The notes below the pieces were generated by a model that had not been told where the DNA came from, made no database searches, and was given only the letters and a program-made list of their open reading frames with translations. Source: Paenochrobactrum pullorum (GTDB taxonomy: Bacteria > Pseudomonadota > Alphaproteobacteria > Rhizobiales > Rhizobiaceae). From it: a stretch of 64,000 bases of DNA. Positions 23,815-30,283 of the stretch are shown in pieces (within the stretch, counting starts at the first letter, position 1; the number at the start of each line of letters is the position of its first letter). The position numbers and the translations under genes were made by a program. The stretch lies in the NCBI RefSeq assembly GCF_041929845.1, contig NZ_JBHEEH010000001.1, positions 1-64,000 of the forward strand, read 5' to 3'.

Positions 23815-24420
23815 GACGTGACAAGCTCTATAAGTTATGGCTATGACATGTTGTCAGATTGGCTACGTTCAGCACTTGAACAAACAGATATATCACAGTC
23901 GGAACTATCACGCCTGTTAACCGAGAGGTTAAACCGGTCGATTGATCGCGCAGCCGTAAATAAAATGCTGACAGGCAAAAGAGGCATAAATGGTGACGAG
24001 CTTTTAACCATTGAAGCTATCACTGGCTTGACTGCCCCAAAAGAAATACAAGTCCCCCTAAAAGGCCGTGTAGGCGCTGGAGCTATTATTGAAGCAATTG
24101 ATAATGGCGACCAAGAATATGTAGAAGCACCAGCCGAATCCAAGCCCAATACGGTAGCGGTAGAAGTTGCTGGCGACTCCATGTTTCCTGCATATGAAGC
24201 AGGAACCCTATTATATTATTCCAAGCTATTACCACCAGCCGAGATGATTAATCGCCGCTGCGTAGTACAACTGGTAGATCAAAGAATCTTTGTCAAAGTA
24301 CTGCGTAAAGGTGACCATGACGGAACCTGGACACTTCAAAGCTTAAATCCAACAGTAGCCGATATAACTAATATAGAAGTTGAATGGGCAGCACCTATCG
24401 ATTGGATTAAACCAAGGTAG
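23806..24420 (+). CDS. CI-like prophage repressor with S24 peptidase domain
   Basis: A 204-residue repressor. Residues 10-75 hold an XRE-type helix-turn-helix (SQSELSRLLTERLNRSIDRA). Residues 95-204 form the LexA-like S24 domain with VEVAGDSMFPAYEAGTLLYY (catalytic Ser) and QRIFVKVLRKG (Lys), and a GRVGAGAIIEA segment as likely Ala-Gly self-cleavage site. RecA-stimulated cleavage would induce the prophage after DNA damage. ATG 23806 sits within an operator half-site. It keeps both early promoters off through TGTAGC operators. Confidence 0.9.
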   Translation: MESDVTSSISYGYDMLSDWLRSALEQTDISQSELSRLLTERLNRSIDRAAVNKMLTGKRGINGDELLTIEAITGLTAPKEIQVPLKGRVGAGAIIEAIDNGDQEYVEAPAESKPNTVAVEVAGDSMFPAYEAGTLLYYSKLLPPAEMINRRCVVQLVDQRIFVKVLRKGDHDGTWTLQSLNPTVADITNIEVEWAAPIDWIKPR

Positions 24421-24444
24421 GCCATTCACTAAAGGGGGAGAAAC

Positions 24445-25497
24445 ATGAGCAGTATCGATGAAAGCTTACGTAGCATTTCAGAGCGAGTAAAAACCCATGC
24501 CGACACACTACTCACTGAGGAAGCAGTAAAAACTGCGGTTGTCTTACCTTTTTTACGTGCATTGGGTTATGATGTTTTTGATCCTAGTGAGGTAATACCA
24601 GAGTTCACCGCGGACGCAGTCGGAAAAAAAGGCGAAAAAGTTGATTACGCGGTAAAAATAGATAACGACATCAGAATTCTGATAGAGTGCAAACCAATAT
24701 CAGTAACACTTGAGAAGAAACATCTTGATCAACTATATCGTTATTTTAGTGTAACGAACGCTAAATTTGCGATCCTAACAAATGGGCAAAAATTCAATTT
24801 CTACACAGACTTAGAGTCCCCAAATAGGCTGGATACGCGACCATTCTTTGTCTTTGACGCACTAGACTACAACTCATCAATTTTATCAGAATTGAAAAAG
24901 TTTGAAAAAAATAGCTTTAATGAAGAAAATATTTTAGCAACGGCAGAGCGCCTCAAATATACTTCGGGCATTAAGCAAGCAATTTACAAATTAATCGAGA
25001 ACCCGACAGACGATTTTGTTCGAATCGTTTCTGCAAGCATTTACGAAGGTAGATTAACTGCTCCAGTTCGCGAAATGCTTACAGATGTGACCAAGACAGC
25101 TTTTCGTGAAGTCATTATGGATGCCGTTAAAAACCGCCTAACCAATGCCCTAGCAGAGGCAGACCCAAAACCAGTTACCAATAACGACCAACCTATAGAA
25201 ACAACGTCTGACATTGTGACAACGGAAGAAGAAATTGAAGGTTATATGATCGTCAAAGCCATAGTGCGCGAAGCTGTGAGCGCCAATCGTGTCATTATGC
25301 GCGATGCGAAATCTTACTGTGCAGTTCTGCTAGACGACAACAACCGCAAGCCATTAATTCGCCTACACTTTAATAGGACAACAAAATACATTGGATTATT
25401 TGATGGAGAGACTGAAGAAAGGCTTGTGATTGAAAGCCTTGATCAGATGTACGATTATTCCGATCGTATCAAAGCTACAGCACTCAAATACGGCTAA
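24445..25497 (+). CDS. PD-(D/E)XK nuclease-like protein, type I restriction R-subunit N-terminal type
   Basis: A 350-residue protein with an HsdR-N-like nuclease domain: TEEAVKTAVVLPFLRALGYD near the start, then KGEKVDYAVKI (Asp) and DIRILIECKP (Glu-X-Lys), the PD-(D/E)XK core. Middle and C-terminal parts are helical, ending with a beta-rich IRLHFNRTTKYIGLF domain. It lacks any helicase motor or specificity subunit. GGGGGAG before ATG 24445 is a very strong ribosome binding site and the gene follows the repressor by 24 bp, so it is expressed in the lysogen; a superinfection-immunity or anti-phage role is inferred. Confidence 0.8.
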   Translation: MSSIDESLRSISERVKTHADTLLTEEAVKTAVVLPFLRALGYDVFDPSEVIPEFTADAVGKKGEKVDYAVKIDNDIRILIECKPISVTLEKKHLDQLYRYFSVTNAKFAILTNGQKFNFYTDLESPNRLDTRPFFVFDALDYNSSILSELKKFEKNSFNEENILATAERLKYTSGIKQAIYKLIENPTDDFVRIVSASIYEGRLTAPVREMLTDVTKTAFREVIMDAVKNRLTNALAEADPKPVTNNDQPIETTSDIVTTEEEIEGYMIVKAIVREAVSANRVIMRDAKSYCAVLLDDNNRKPLIRLHFNRTTKYIGLFDGETEERLVIESLDQMYDYSDRIKATALKYG

Positions 25498-25527
25498 ACT
25501 TTAGTCTAGGTTCAAAGGCTAATTACA

Positions 25528-25563
25528 AACGAGTCCCGTCCTTTGCGGGGCTCGTTTTTTATT
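25528..25563 (+). terminator. intrinsic terminator after the repressor/nuclease unit
   Basis: Arms 25528-25538 and 25546-25556 pair with one mismatch around a 7-nt loop and are followed by a run of T to about 25560. It ends the transcript of the repressor and nuclease-like genes before the next repressed promoter. Confidence 0.85.
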
Positions 25564-25564
25564 T

Positions 25565-25583
25565 TGTAGCGTTAATAGCTACA
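25565..25583. promoter_or_regulatory. predicted repressor operator, perfect palindrome
   Basis: TGTAGC-GTTAATA-GCTACA, extended by TT/AA to an 8-bp inverted repeat on each side (25563-25585). It defines the best form of the operator seen at the repressor gene. Confidence 0.78.
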
Positions 25584-25598
25584 AATGACTTGACTAAC

Positions 25599-25617
25599 TG
25601 TAGCGATTATAGAAACA
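25599..25617. promoter_or_regulatory. predicted repressor operator, second site of right operon
   Basis: TGTAGC-GATTATA-GAAACA, 34 bp from the perfect site, the same spacing as the pair at the repressor gene. A TTGACT element at 25590-25595 lies between the two sites, consistent with a repressed promoter for the plus-strand operon beginning at 25691. Confidence 0.7.
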
Positions 25618-25690
25618 TCATATACATTCGAGTTGGTAACAATCAGATGTGCTGATTTTAACGCACCAACCTTCTCAATTGGAGTGTATC

Positions 25691-25927
25691 ATGATCATTT
25701 ATCAAAGCATCAAACCCGCCCAACAAGCAGCCATCACACTGCAGGCTAGCGAAGCGCTAACGGTCAAAGAAATGGCCGCGACCATGCAAGACATGGCAGC
25801 AGCCGGAGAAGCGGTGACACCTGAAAACTTGAAGCTGCACGGTTTTAGCGATTGCGCAATTATGCGCTTCGCAGCAGCCGCCGCCAGCCTTGCTCGCAAA
25901 AACGCAGTTAAGGCGGTGCGGGCATGA
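25691..25927 (+). CDS. hypothetical phage protein, first gene of right operon
   Basis: A 78-residue, Ala- and Met-rich helical protein starting MIIYQSIKPAQQAAITLQAS at ATG 25691, with GGAG 7 nt upstream. It opens a run of five genes that each overlap the next by 4 bp (ATGA), between the operators and the integrase. A role in recombination, excision or early takeover is possible from position only. The C-terminal half (FSDCAIMRFAAAAASLARKN) might be a small helix-turn-helix. Confidence 0.72.
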   Translation: MIIYQSIKPAQQAAITLQASEALTVKEMAATMQDMAAAGEAVTPENLKLHGFSDCAIMRFAAAAASLARKNAVKAVRA

Positions 25928-26613
25928 TCAGCCAAGAAGAAAATATCAGACGCTTTGGGCAGCCAGTGACAGGACGTGGCTCCACCTGGCCAAAAGAAAG
26001 AGAATTAATCTCACTCTCCTTCAACGCACAGGGCGGCGAAATTCTTCGAATACAGATGCAGAAGAAAGAAGCGAAATGGCTTTTGCATACACTCCATCAC
26101 TACCTTGACGTGAACAGAGATTCTGCGAGTGAAAAGCTATCAGCACCTGCAAACTTGTCGAAAACTGATGCGGCGGCGGTGCGTGGATCTAAAGGGCGGC
26201 TACCTGAGCTGCCAGACGAGCTTTATGAATACTACCCCGCTATGAGTGCGCAAACTCACGAGAAGCTTGTAAAATCATATGCCCGTGATGCCATCCGCGC
26301 CCCATCTGCCGACCCAGCACAGGCAGGCTTCGCTAACGCCGACTGGTATTACCGAGATAATGATCCGGATGATAATGGCGATACAGCTTACGAAGCAATC
26401 GTAAACCATCCTGAATATTCGATACACCTAGTTCACTCAAGTTACAGGGGCGATAGCAGATATGTGTTTCGCGCCCCTACACTTGATCCAAGCGATGACG
26501 ACGACGAGGTATTGAACTTCGAAACCGAAGAGGAAGCAATTGCGGCGGCAACAGAACGTAAAGAAGCGATTGCATCTTTACCCGCCGCCCCGACCACGGT
26601 GGCAGGACGATGA
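25924..26613 (+). CDS. hypothetical phage protein, acidic
   Basis: A 229-residue protein beginning MISQEENIRRFGQPVTGRGS. Residues 145-229 are very acidic (DNDPDDNGDTAYEAIVNHPE). Part resembles small host-interaction proteins of phage early operons, but no domain is recognised. It overlaps both neighbours by 4 bp in the operator-controlled operon. Confidence 0.7.
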   Translation: MISQEENIRRFGQPVTGRGSTWPKERELISLSFNAQGGEILRIQMQKKEAKWLLHTLHHYLDVNRDSASEKLSAPANLSKTDAAAVRGSKGRLPELPDELYEYYPAMSAQTHEKLVKSYARDAIRAPSADPAQAGFANADWYYRDNDPDDNGDTAYEAIVNHPEYSIHLVHSSYRGDSRYVFRAPTLDPSDDDDEVLNFETEEEAIAAATERKEAIASLPAAPTTVAGR

Positions 26614-26864
26614 AGCTGACAGCACAGGTTGACCTTGGTGGTGGTGCAATTGCCACCATCGTAAACCCCCAGTCTTTCAATGATGGGGGTGTAATATGGC
26701 GCGTAAGATACGATAATTGTGAAGAAGTAAGATACACGGCAGCGATGATTATAGAGAGTTACGACTACCTACTTTCGAGCGATATAAGCACAACAGAAGC
26801 TATTCGACGCATCCGCATTCTTAAATCAGGCCGCGGCGCCTTGGCGCAAGGGGGCGAGCGATGA
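26610..26864 (+). CDS. hypothetical phage protein, 84 aa
   Basis: Begins MKLTAQVDLGGGAIATIVNP; a small beta-rich first half and a helical second half that ends basic. It overlaps its neighbours by 4 bp on each side. No family is recognised; it belongs to the plus-strand early operon. Confidence 0.66.
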   Translation: MKLTAQVDLGGGAIATIVNPQSFNDGGVIWRVRYDNCEEVRYTAAMIIESYDYLLSSDISTTEAIRRIRILKSGRGALAQGGER

Positions 26865-27139
26865 AGTTAGCATACGCAGAAGTAAGAGCCGACTTTGAAA
26901 AGCTTGAGAGTGTTATTGAGCTTCACGATCATGTCGAACTGGATAGCGCACGATTAAACTTAATGCAAAATCCGACGAAGGCAGAAGCTGCACAAATGTA
27001 TCTATCAGCTATTGGTCTTTGGTTTGGTGAACGTCGGTCAAAATACAAAAGGCAACCAGAATTACCGGAATGGGTGTTTGATATGGCCGATAAATATGGT
27101 TTTGGCCGCGCGGCCTTGGCACCGGGAAGTGGAGAATGA
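26861..27139 (+). CDS. hypothetical phage protein, 92 aa
   Basis: Begins MKLAYAEVRADFEKLESVIE; helical with a conserved-looking IGLWFGERRSKYKRQPELPE segment near residue 50. It overlaps both neighbours by 4 bp. No function is recognised. Confidence 0.66.
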   Translation: MKLAYAEVRADFEKLESVIELHDHVELDSARLNLMQNPTKAEAAQMYLSAIGLWFGERRSKYKRQPELPEWVFDMADKYGFGRAALAPGSGE

Positions 27140-27360
27140 GAAAAATCAAACCACGCCCTGTCACACTTGAGCGCATAGATCGTGCAATGGACAGACTTGC
27201 CCAGATCATATTGGAGCATGGGCAAGAAGGCTTACAATATTTGGTTATTTATGAGCGACTGGAGCAGGAGCGGGAAATAGTTCTTGAACAAGAAGGGCAG
27301 CTCAACAAGCTACGCGAACGCCTCAAACAATCGAAGGCTCGAATGGCAGCTGAATTTTAA
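27136..27360 (+). CDS. hypothetical phage protein beside integrase, coiled-coil
   Basis: A 74-residue helical protein (VTLERIDRAMDRLAQIILEH, then LEQEREIVLEQEGQLNKLRE) likely forming a coiled coil, with a basic C-terminus. Similar small helical proteins encoded just before integrase genes occur in Rhizobiales prophages as I recall them. Its last 12 codons lie within the 62-bp direct repeat that also forms the 3' end of the integrase gene, so before the Fic cassette entered, this gene probably ended inside the convergent integrase gene. Confidence 0.7.
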   Translation: MRKIKPRPVTLERIDRAMDRLAQIILEHGQEGLQYLVIYERLEQEREIVLEQEGQLNKLRERLKQSKARMAAEF

Positions 27361-27384
27361 GCAGTTCCTGCTGCCGCCATTTGA
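27323..27384. repeat. 62-bp direct repeat, left copy flanking the Fic cassette
   Basis: Matches 28479-28540 in the same orientation at 60 of 62 bases (differences at 27344 and 27374). This copy includes the end of the 74-aa gene. The unit corresponds to the last 62 bases of the integrase gene. Confidence 0.92.
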
Positions 27385-27539
27385 ACATTTTTCTGCATTA
27401 ATATGTTATCATGAAGCTCAGGCTAACCAACATGACGGCCAATTCATTAGCACTAGAGCTCTAAAACAATACTATTGTCACCACAAAATCTTCCAAGCAT
27501 ATGTTTTTGCAACATATTATATTTATCATCTGGCTATTA

Positions 27540-27567
27540 TTGACATTAATTAAACCATATATATTTT
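27540..27567 (+). promoter_or_regulatory. promoter of the antitoxin-Fic cassette
   Basis: TTGACA at 27540-27545 (perfect -35) and TATTTT at 27562-27567 with a 16-bp spacer, 24 bp before the antitoxin ATG. The surrounding DNA is strongly AT-rich. The stretch 27385-27539 holds no gene I can support. Confidence 0.65.
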
Positions 27568-27590
27568 ATCGATACATTAGGAGTACGATC

Positions 27591-27761
27591 ATGACGACAA
27601 CACAAAGCATTTCCAGGCTTATAGAGCTCGCTAAAGCGATCACAGTATCCGAGCAGCACAAAGATGAACAGCGCCGGAGTTTTGTGTTCGGTAACACTGC
27701 ATTTGAAAATGAAAAAATAACAAAAGAAATGGTAGACCAGCAAGCTGCGACCGCTAGCTGA
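27591..27761 (+). CDS. VbhA-like antitoxin of the Fic cassette
   Basis: A 56-residue protein starting MTTTQSISRLIELAKAITVS, with SFVFGNTAFENEKITKEMVD near the middle. This resembles the VbhA-type antitoxins, whose inhibitory helix (S/T)XXXE(G/N) blocks the Fic ATP site; here the residues read NTAFEN, close but not exact. GGAG 7 nt before ATG 27591 sets the start. It is followed by a strong terminator and then fic, so it should be made in excess over the toxin. Confidence 0.72.
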   Translation: MTTTQSISRLIELAKAITVSEQHKDEQRRSFVFGNTAFENEKITKEMVDQQAATAS

Positions 27762-27781
27762 TCGATTTAACAACAAATAAG

Positions 27782-27810
27782 AGCCGTGCGATCTGCACGG
27801 CTTTTTTTTT
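27782..27810 (+). terminator. intrinsic terminator between antitoxin and Fic gene
   Basis: Perfect 8-bp arms (27782-27789 and 27795-27802) around GATCT, followed by eight T residues. It lies 21 bp after the antitoxin stop and 25 bp before the Fic start, so it would cut most read-through into the toxin gene. Confidence 0.88.
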
Positions 27811-27834
27811 AGCAATCGATAAGGTAAAAACTAA

Positions 27835-28443
27835 ATGTCTCTTGTTGTTGAACAGCTTGAAATCCAAAATGGGTTTGAACAATTTGATTATGGCCTCGAA
27901 GTAATACGACAGTCACTTGATCCACATTTTCCATTTTCTTTGCGAGAATCTTTGATTCTGGAGTTGCAAGCGATCGCAGTAAAAGAGCTAGTTCAAAATC
28001 CAGGGCAATACAGAGGAACATCTGTAGGAATAACAAAATCTAAACATATTCCTCCAGAGCCACACCTTGTCAAAAATTTAGTAATTGAGATGTGCGAATA
28101 CATCAACAATAACCTACATGAAAAATCACCATTCCATTTAGCTGCGTATATAATGTGGAGACATAACTGGATTCACCCATTCGTAGACGGAAACGGACGA
28201 ACAAGCAGAATGCTCTCCTATATAATTCTTTGTGTCGCTCTAAAATCGGAACTCCCAGGCAGCCCGACTATCCCACAACAGATCCAAGAAGATAGAAGCG
28301 GCTATTTCGCAGCACTAGAAGCAGCAGACGAAGCAGAAGCTAATGGCACAATTGACGTTTCTATTATGGAAGAACTCTTAAAGGGCATGCTGGCCAATCA
28401 ACTTTTATCTGTAATTGATGCCGCGACTGGCGAGGGAAAGTAG
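27835..28443 (+). CDS. Fic domain protein (AMPylase-type toxin)
   Basis: A 202-residue protein. An N-terminal helical region precedes a Fic core with the catalytic motif HPFVDGNGRTSR at about residue 119, in full agreement with active HPFX(D/E)GNGRXXR adenylyltransferases. It probably transfers AMP to a host target; VbhT-type toxins attack topoisomerases, but the target here is unknown. No self-inhibitory helix (S/T)XXXE(G/N) is seen at its N-terminus, in line with control by the separate antitoxin. AAGG about 10 nt upstream serves ATG 27835. Confidence 0.87.
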   Translation: MSLVVEQLEIQNGFEQFDYGLEVIRQSLDPHFPFSLRESLILELQAIAVKELVQNPGQYRGTSVGITKSKHIPPEPHLVKNLVIEMCEYINNNLHEKSPFHLAAYIMWRHNWIHPFVDGNGRTSRMLSYIILCVALKSELPGSPTIPQQIQEDRSGYFAALEAADEAEANGTIDVSIMEELLKGMLANQLLSVIDAATGEGK

Positions 28444-28449
28444 AAGCAT

Positions 28450-28480
28450 GAACTGTATATTTCATTAGCATATACAGTTC
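28450..28480. repeat. perfect inverted repeat at the junction of Fic cassette and integrase
   Basis: Arms of 11 bp (28450-28460 and 28470-28480) around a 9-nt loop. It ends exactly where the second copy of the 62-bp direct repeat begins and lies between the convergent fic and integrase genes. It may be a bidirectional terminator or a recombination relic; the stem is AT-rich. Confidence 0.6.
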
Positions 28481-28540
28481 AAACAATCGAAGGCTCGAAC
28501 GGCAGCTGAATTTTAAGCAGTTCCTGCTGGCGCCATTTGA
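28479..28540. repeat. 62-bp direct repeat, right copy (end of integrase gene)
   Basis: Same orientation as 27323-27384 with two differences. This copy begins exactly at the integrase stop codon and codes for its last 19-20 residues, so it is probably the original. Confidence 0.92.
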
Positions 28541-29837
28541 GCGCCCCGCCCGATCCATAAGTTGGCCGGTCAACTGTATGCCCCATCAAAATACGACGAA
28601 GCTCTGAATCAATGCCCGCCTCTTTCATACGATCCTCAAACGAGTGCCGGAATGAATAAACCTTGTGCTTTTCAGACGGCAGAAGACCATGCTCACGCAG
28701 ATATTTATTCAACGCCGCAGACATGCTGGATTCACGGTCTTTATAACGCGGGAAGCCATTTGGATGCTTTTTAAAAACTTCCAGAGCCACACCAACCAAA
28801 GGCACATCGCGGATTGAAGATTGTGTTTTGATTTCCCGCTTGTCATCCGGATCAAAACGCGGCGCGATCTTGAGATGCGGCACGTCATGATCAAGCACGA
28901 TCTCGGCAGCGGTCAGGTTGCAAAGCTCGCTGGGACGCGCCCCTGTCTCGATCATTGCCAGAATAACGCCGCGCCCTTGGTCATTCATATTCGCAAGCGC
29001 CCCGGGCTTCATGATTACGTCGCGGATCCATTCAGTTTCAAATGGCGGCCGCGTGTTTTTCTGGCGCTCGTTGAAGCTTAAATTGGCAAACGGATTTACG
29101 CGTCCGTCATCGCCCAGATATTTAAAATAAGCATCATAAAGCACCCGCATATTGCCGATGACACGGTTGCCCATAGAGGCTGAATGCGTTGCCACACCTT
29201 TAGCCGGCGCGACACGATCGATCCAATAACGATAAAATTTCTGGGCATCTTCGCGTGAGATCTCATCGATGGCTCTTTGACCAACAACTTGTGTGAAATA
29301 ATCAACGGCGAGTTGTTTGACCTTTTCCCATTTTTTGCGCTGAGCGGGACTTTTACCGGCAATCTCATGGGCTGCAATTTCATCCCGATATAGTTCGAAC
29401 GCTTTTTGAACTGACATTGCGGGTTTTTTCACGCCGCCGAGCACGGCTTGAACGACGGGCTTTGGCATTTGGTCATTAAGGACTGTTTCTATGCGCCGCA
29501 GGATAGTATCGACTTGTTCTGTCGAAATTTCGGCTGGATGGCGATATGTAAAGCCAAGAGCTTCCACTCTTTTTCTGGCTTGATTATATTTATCTATCGC
29601 TCTTTCGCAATCGCCGCCAAGGATCAGGGCGGCCCAGTATTCGTCGTCTGCCCGTTCCAGAATATCGCGCTTTGCGCGTGCTTCGGCCAGATCACTTGTT
29701 TTGAGTGATTGTTGAGCGAACTCTCCTCGATCATCCATTGCGATGACGCTTGTTGGTATGCGGCGTTTGTAATGAAAATTACCTGCTCTTATGAGGAGAT
29801 ATCGATCAGCATTATAGTTCGATTTTTTAGCTGCCAT
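28479..29837 (-). CDS. tyrosine integrase of the prophage
   Basis: A 452-residue phage integrase. The catalytic domain in the last 170 residues shows MIETGARPSELCN (Arg I), VYSFRHSFEDRM (His-X-X-Arg region), RRILMGHTVDRPTYG with the conserved His and the likely nucleophile Tyr. A SAM-like core-binding domain lies near residues 140-270. ATG 29837 is preferred to the upstream TTG. It lies about 130 bp from the 3' end of tRNA-Leu, its probable target. The 3' 62 bp are duplicated at 27323-27384. Confidence 0.93.
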   Translation of the reverse strand: MAAKKSNYNADRYLLIRAGNFHYKRRIPTSVIAMDDRGEFAQQSLKTSDLAEARAKRDILERADDEYWAALILGGDCERAIDKYNQARKRVEALGFTYRHPAEISTEQVDTILRRIETVLNDQMPKPVVQAVLGGVKKPAMSVQKAFELYRDEIAAHEIAGKSPAQRKKWEKVKQLAVDYFTQVVGQRAIDEISREDAQKFYRYWIDRVAPAKGVATHSASMGNRVIGNMRVLYDAYFKYLGDDGRVNPFANLSFNERQKNTRPPFETEWIRDVIMKPGALANMNDQGRGVILAMIETGARPSELCNLTAAEIVLDHDVPHLKIAPRFDPDDKREIKTQSSIRDVPLVGVALEVFKKHPNGFPRYKDRESSMSAALNKYLREHGLLPSEKHKVYSFRHSFEDRMKEAGIDSELRRILMGHTVDRPTYGSGGALKWRQQELLKIQLPFEPSIV

Positions 29838-29965
29838 GATGTTCTGCCGCCCTTTGTGTAACAAAGAATGTAACAGAAATCATGTGCCCTGCAAGAGGGG
29901 TATTTTGGTTGATTTAAATTATCGAGTTAAATCAATAGGTTACGGGGATTTTTAAGTGGGAAAAG
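29838..29965. other. candidate attachment-arm region
   Basis: AT-rich DNA between integrase and tRNA. It holds a small palindrome, CTTTG-5-CAAAG near 29852-29866, and a second AT-rich stretch, as expected of an attP arm. The crossover itself is expected within the tRNA 3' part; the other copy must be left of the window. Confidence 0.4.
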
Positions 29966-30050
29966 TGGTGCGGGTGGTCGGAATCGAACCGACACTCCTT
30001 TCGGAACTGGATTTTGAATCCAGCGCGTCTACCAGTTCCACCACACCCGC
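29966..30050 (-). tRNA. tRNA-Leu(CAA)
   Basis: An 85-nt class II tRNA on the minus strand. Acceptor arms GCGGGTG and CACCCGC pair; the discriminator is A and CCA is encoded. The anticodon loop TTCAAAA sits on a 5-bp stem CTGGA/TCCAG and gives CAA. The long variable arm and the T arm (GGTTCGATTCC) are present. Its 3' end faces the integrase, so it is the likely host attB site, still intact after integration. Confidence 0.96.
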
Positions 30051-30239
30051 ACATTTCTAAACTACCGAGGGTACGTCCTGTAAACCAGAACGGGGAACTA
30101 TTATTCGGTAGCGGTCAGGGATATAACGGCTTCCCTCTCTCAGGTCAATCACCACTGACAAAACTTCATGCACTAAAATGACTTTTTTAAGAATATTTAT
30201 CCCTGGAGCAAGAGACCGCACAGCCATTATGAGCAAAAC

Positions 30240-30274
30240 AGCCGTTTGATGACAAAGTGGATCATCAAACGGCT
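30240..30274 (-). terminator. terminator of eptA
   Basis: Perfect 13-bp arms (30240-30252 and 30262-30274) with a 9-nt loop immediately downstream of the eptA stop on the minus strand. A short T-rich stretch follows. Confidence 0.75.
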
Positions 30275-30283
30275 TGAATAAGT

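Larger units (their letters stand above)
1..29965. mobile_element. lambda-like prophage (right part; left end outside window)
   Basis: A continuous set of phage genes in lambda-like order (terminase, GpW, portal, S49 protease, decoration protein, capsid, tail genes) with an immunity region, a replication region and an integrase at the right end. The integrase lies next to the 3' end of a tRNA-Leu gene, which is a usual integration target. Late genes run off the left edge at position 1, so lysis genes and the distal att site are not visible. All core morphogenesis genes seen are open, so the element may be functional. The exact right boundary inside the tRNA 3' region is inferred. Confidence 0.93.

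Noticed and set aside
1..29965. Phage lysis genes (holin, endolysin, spanin)
   Set aside because: No endolysin-like ORF was found; the 35-aa membrane peptide in the early operon is too short and misplaced to be called a holin. They are probably left of the window.
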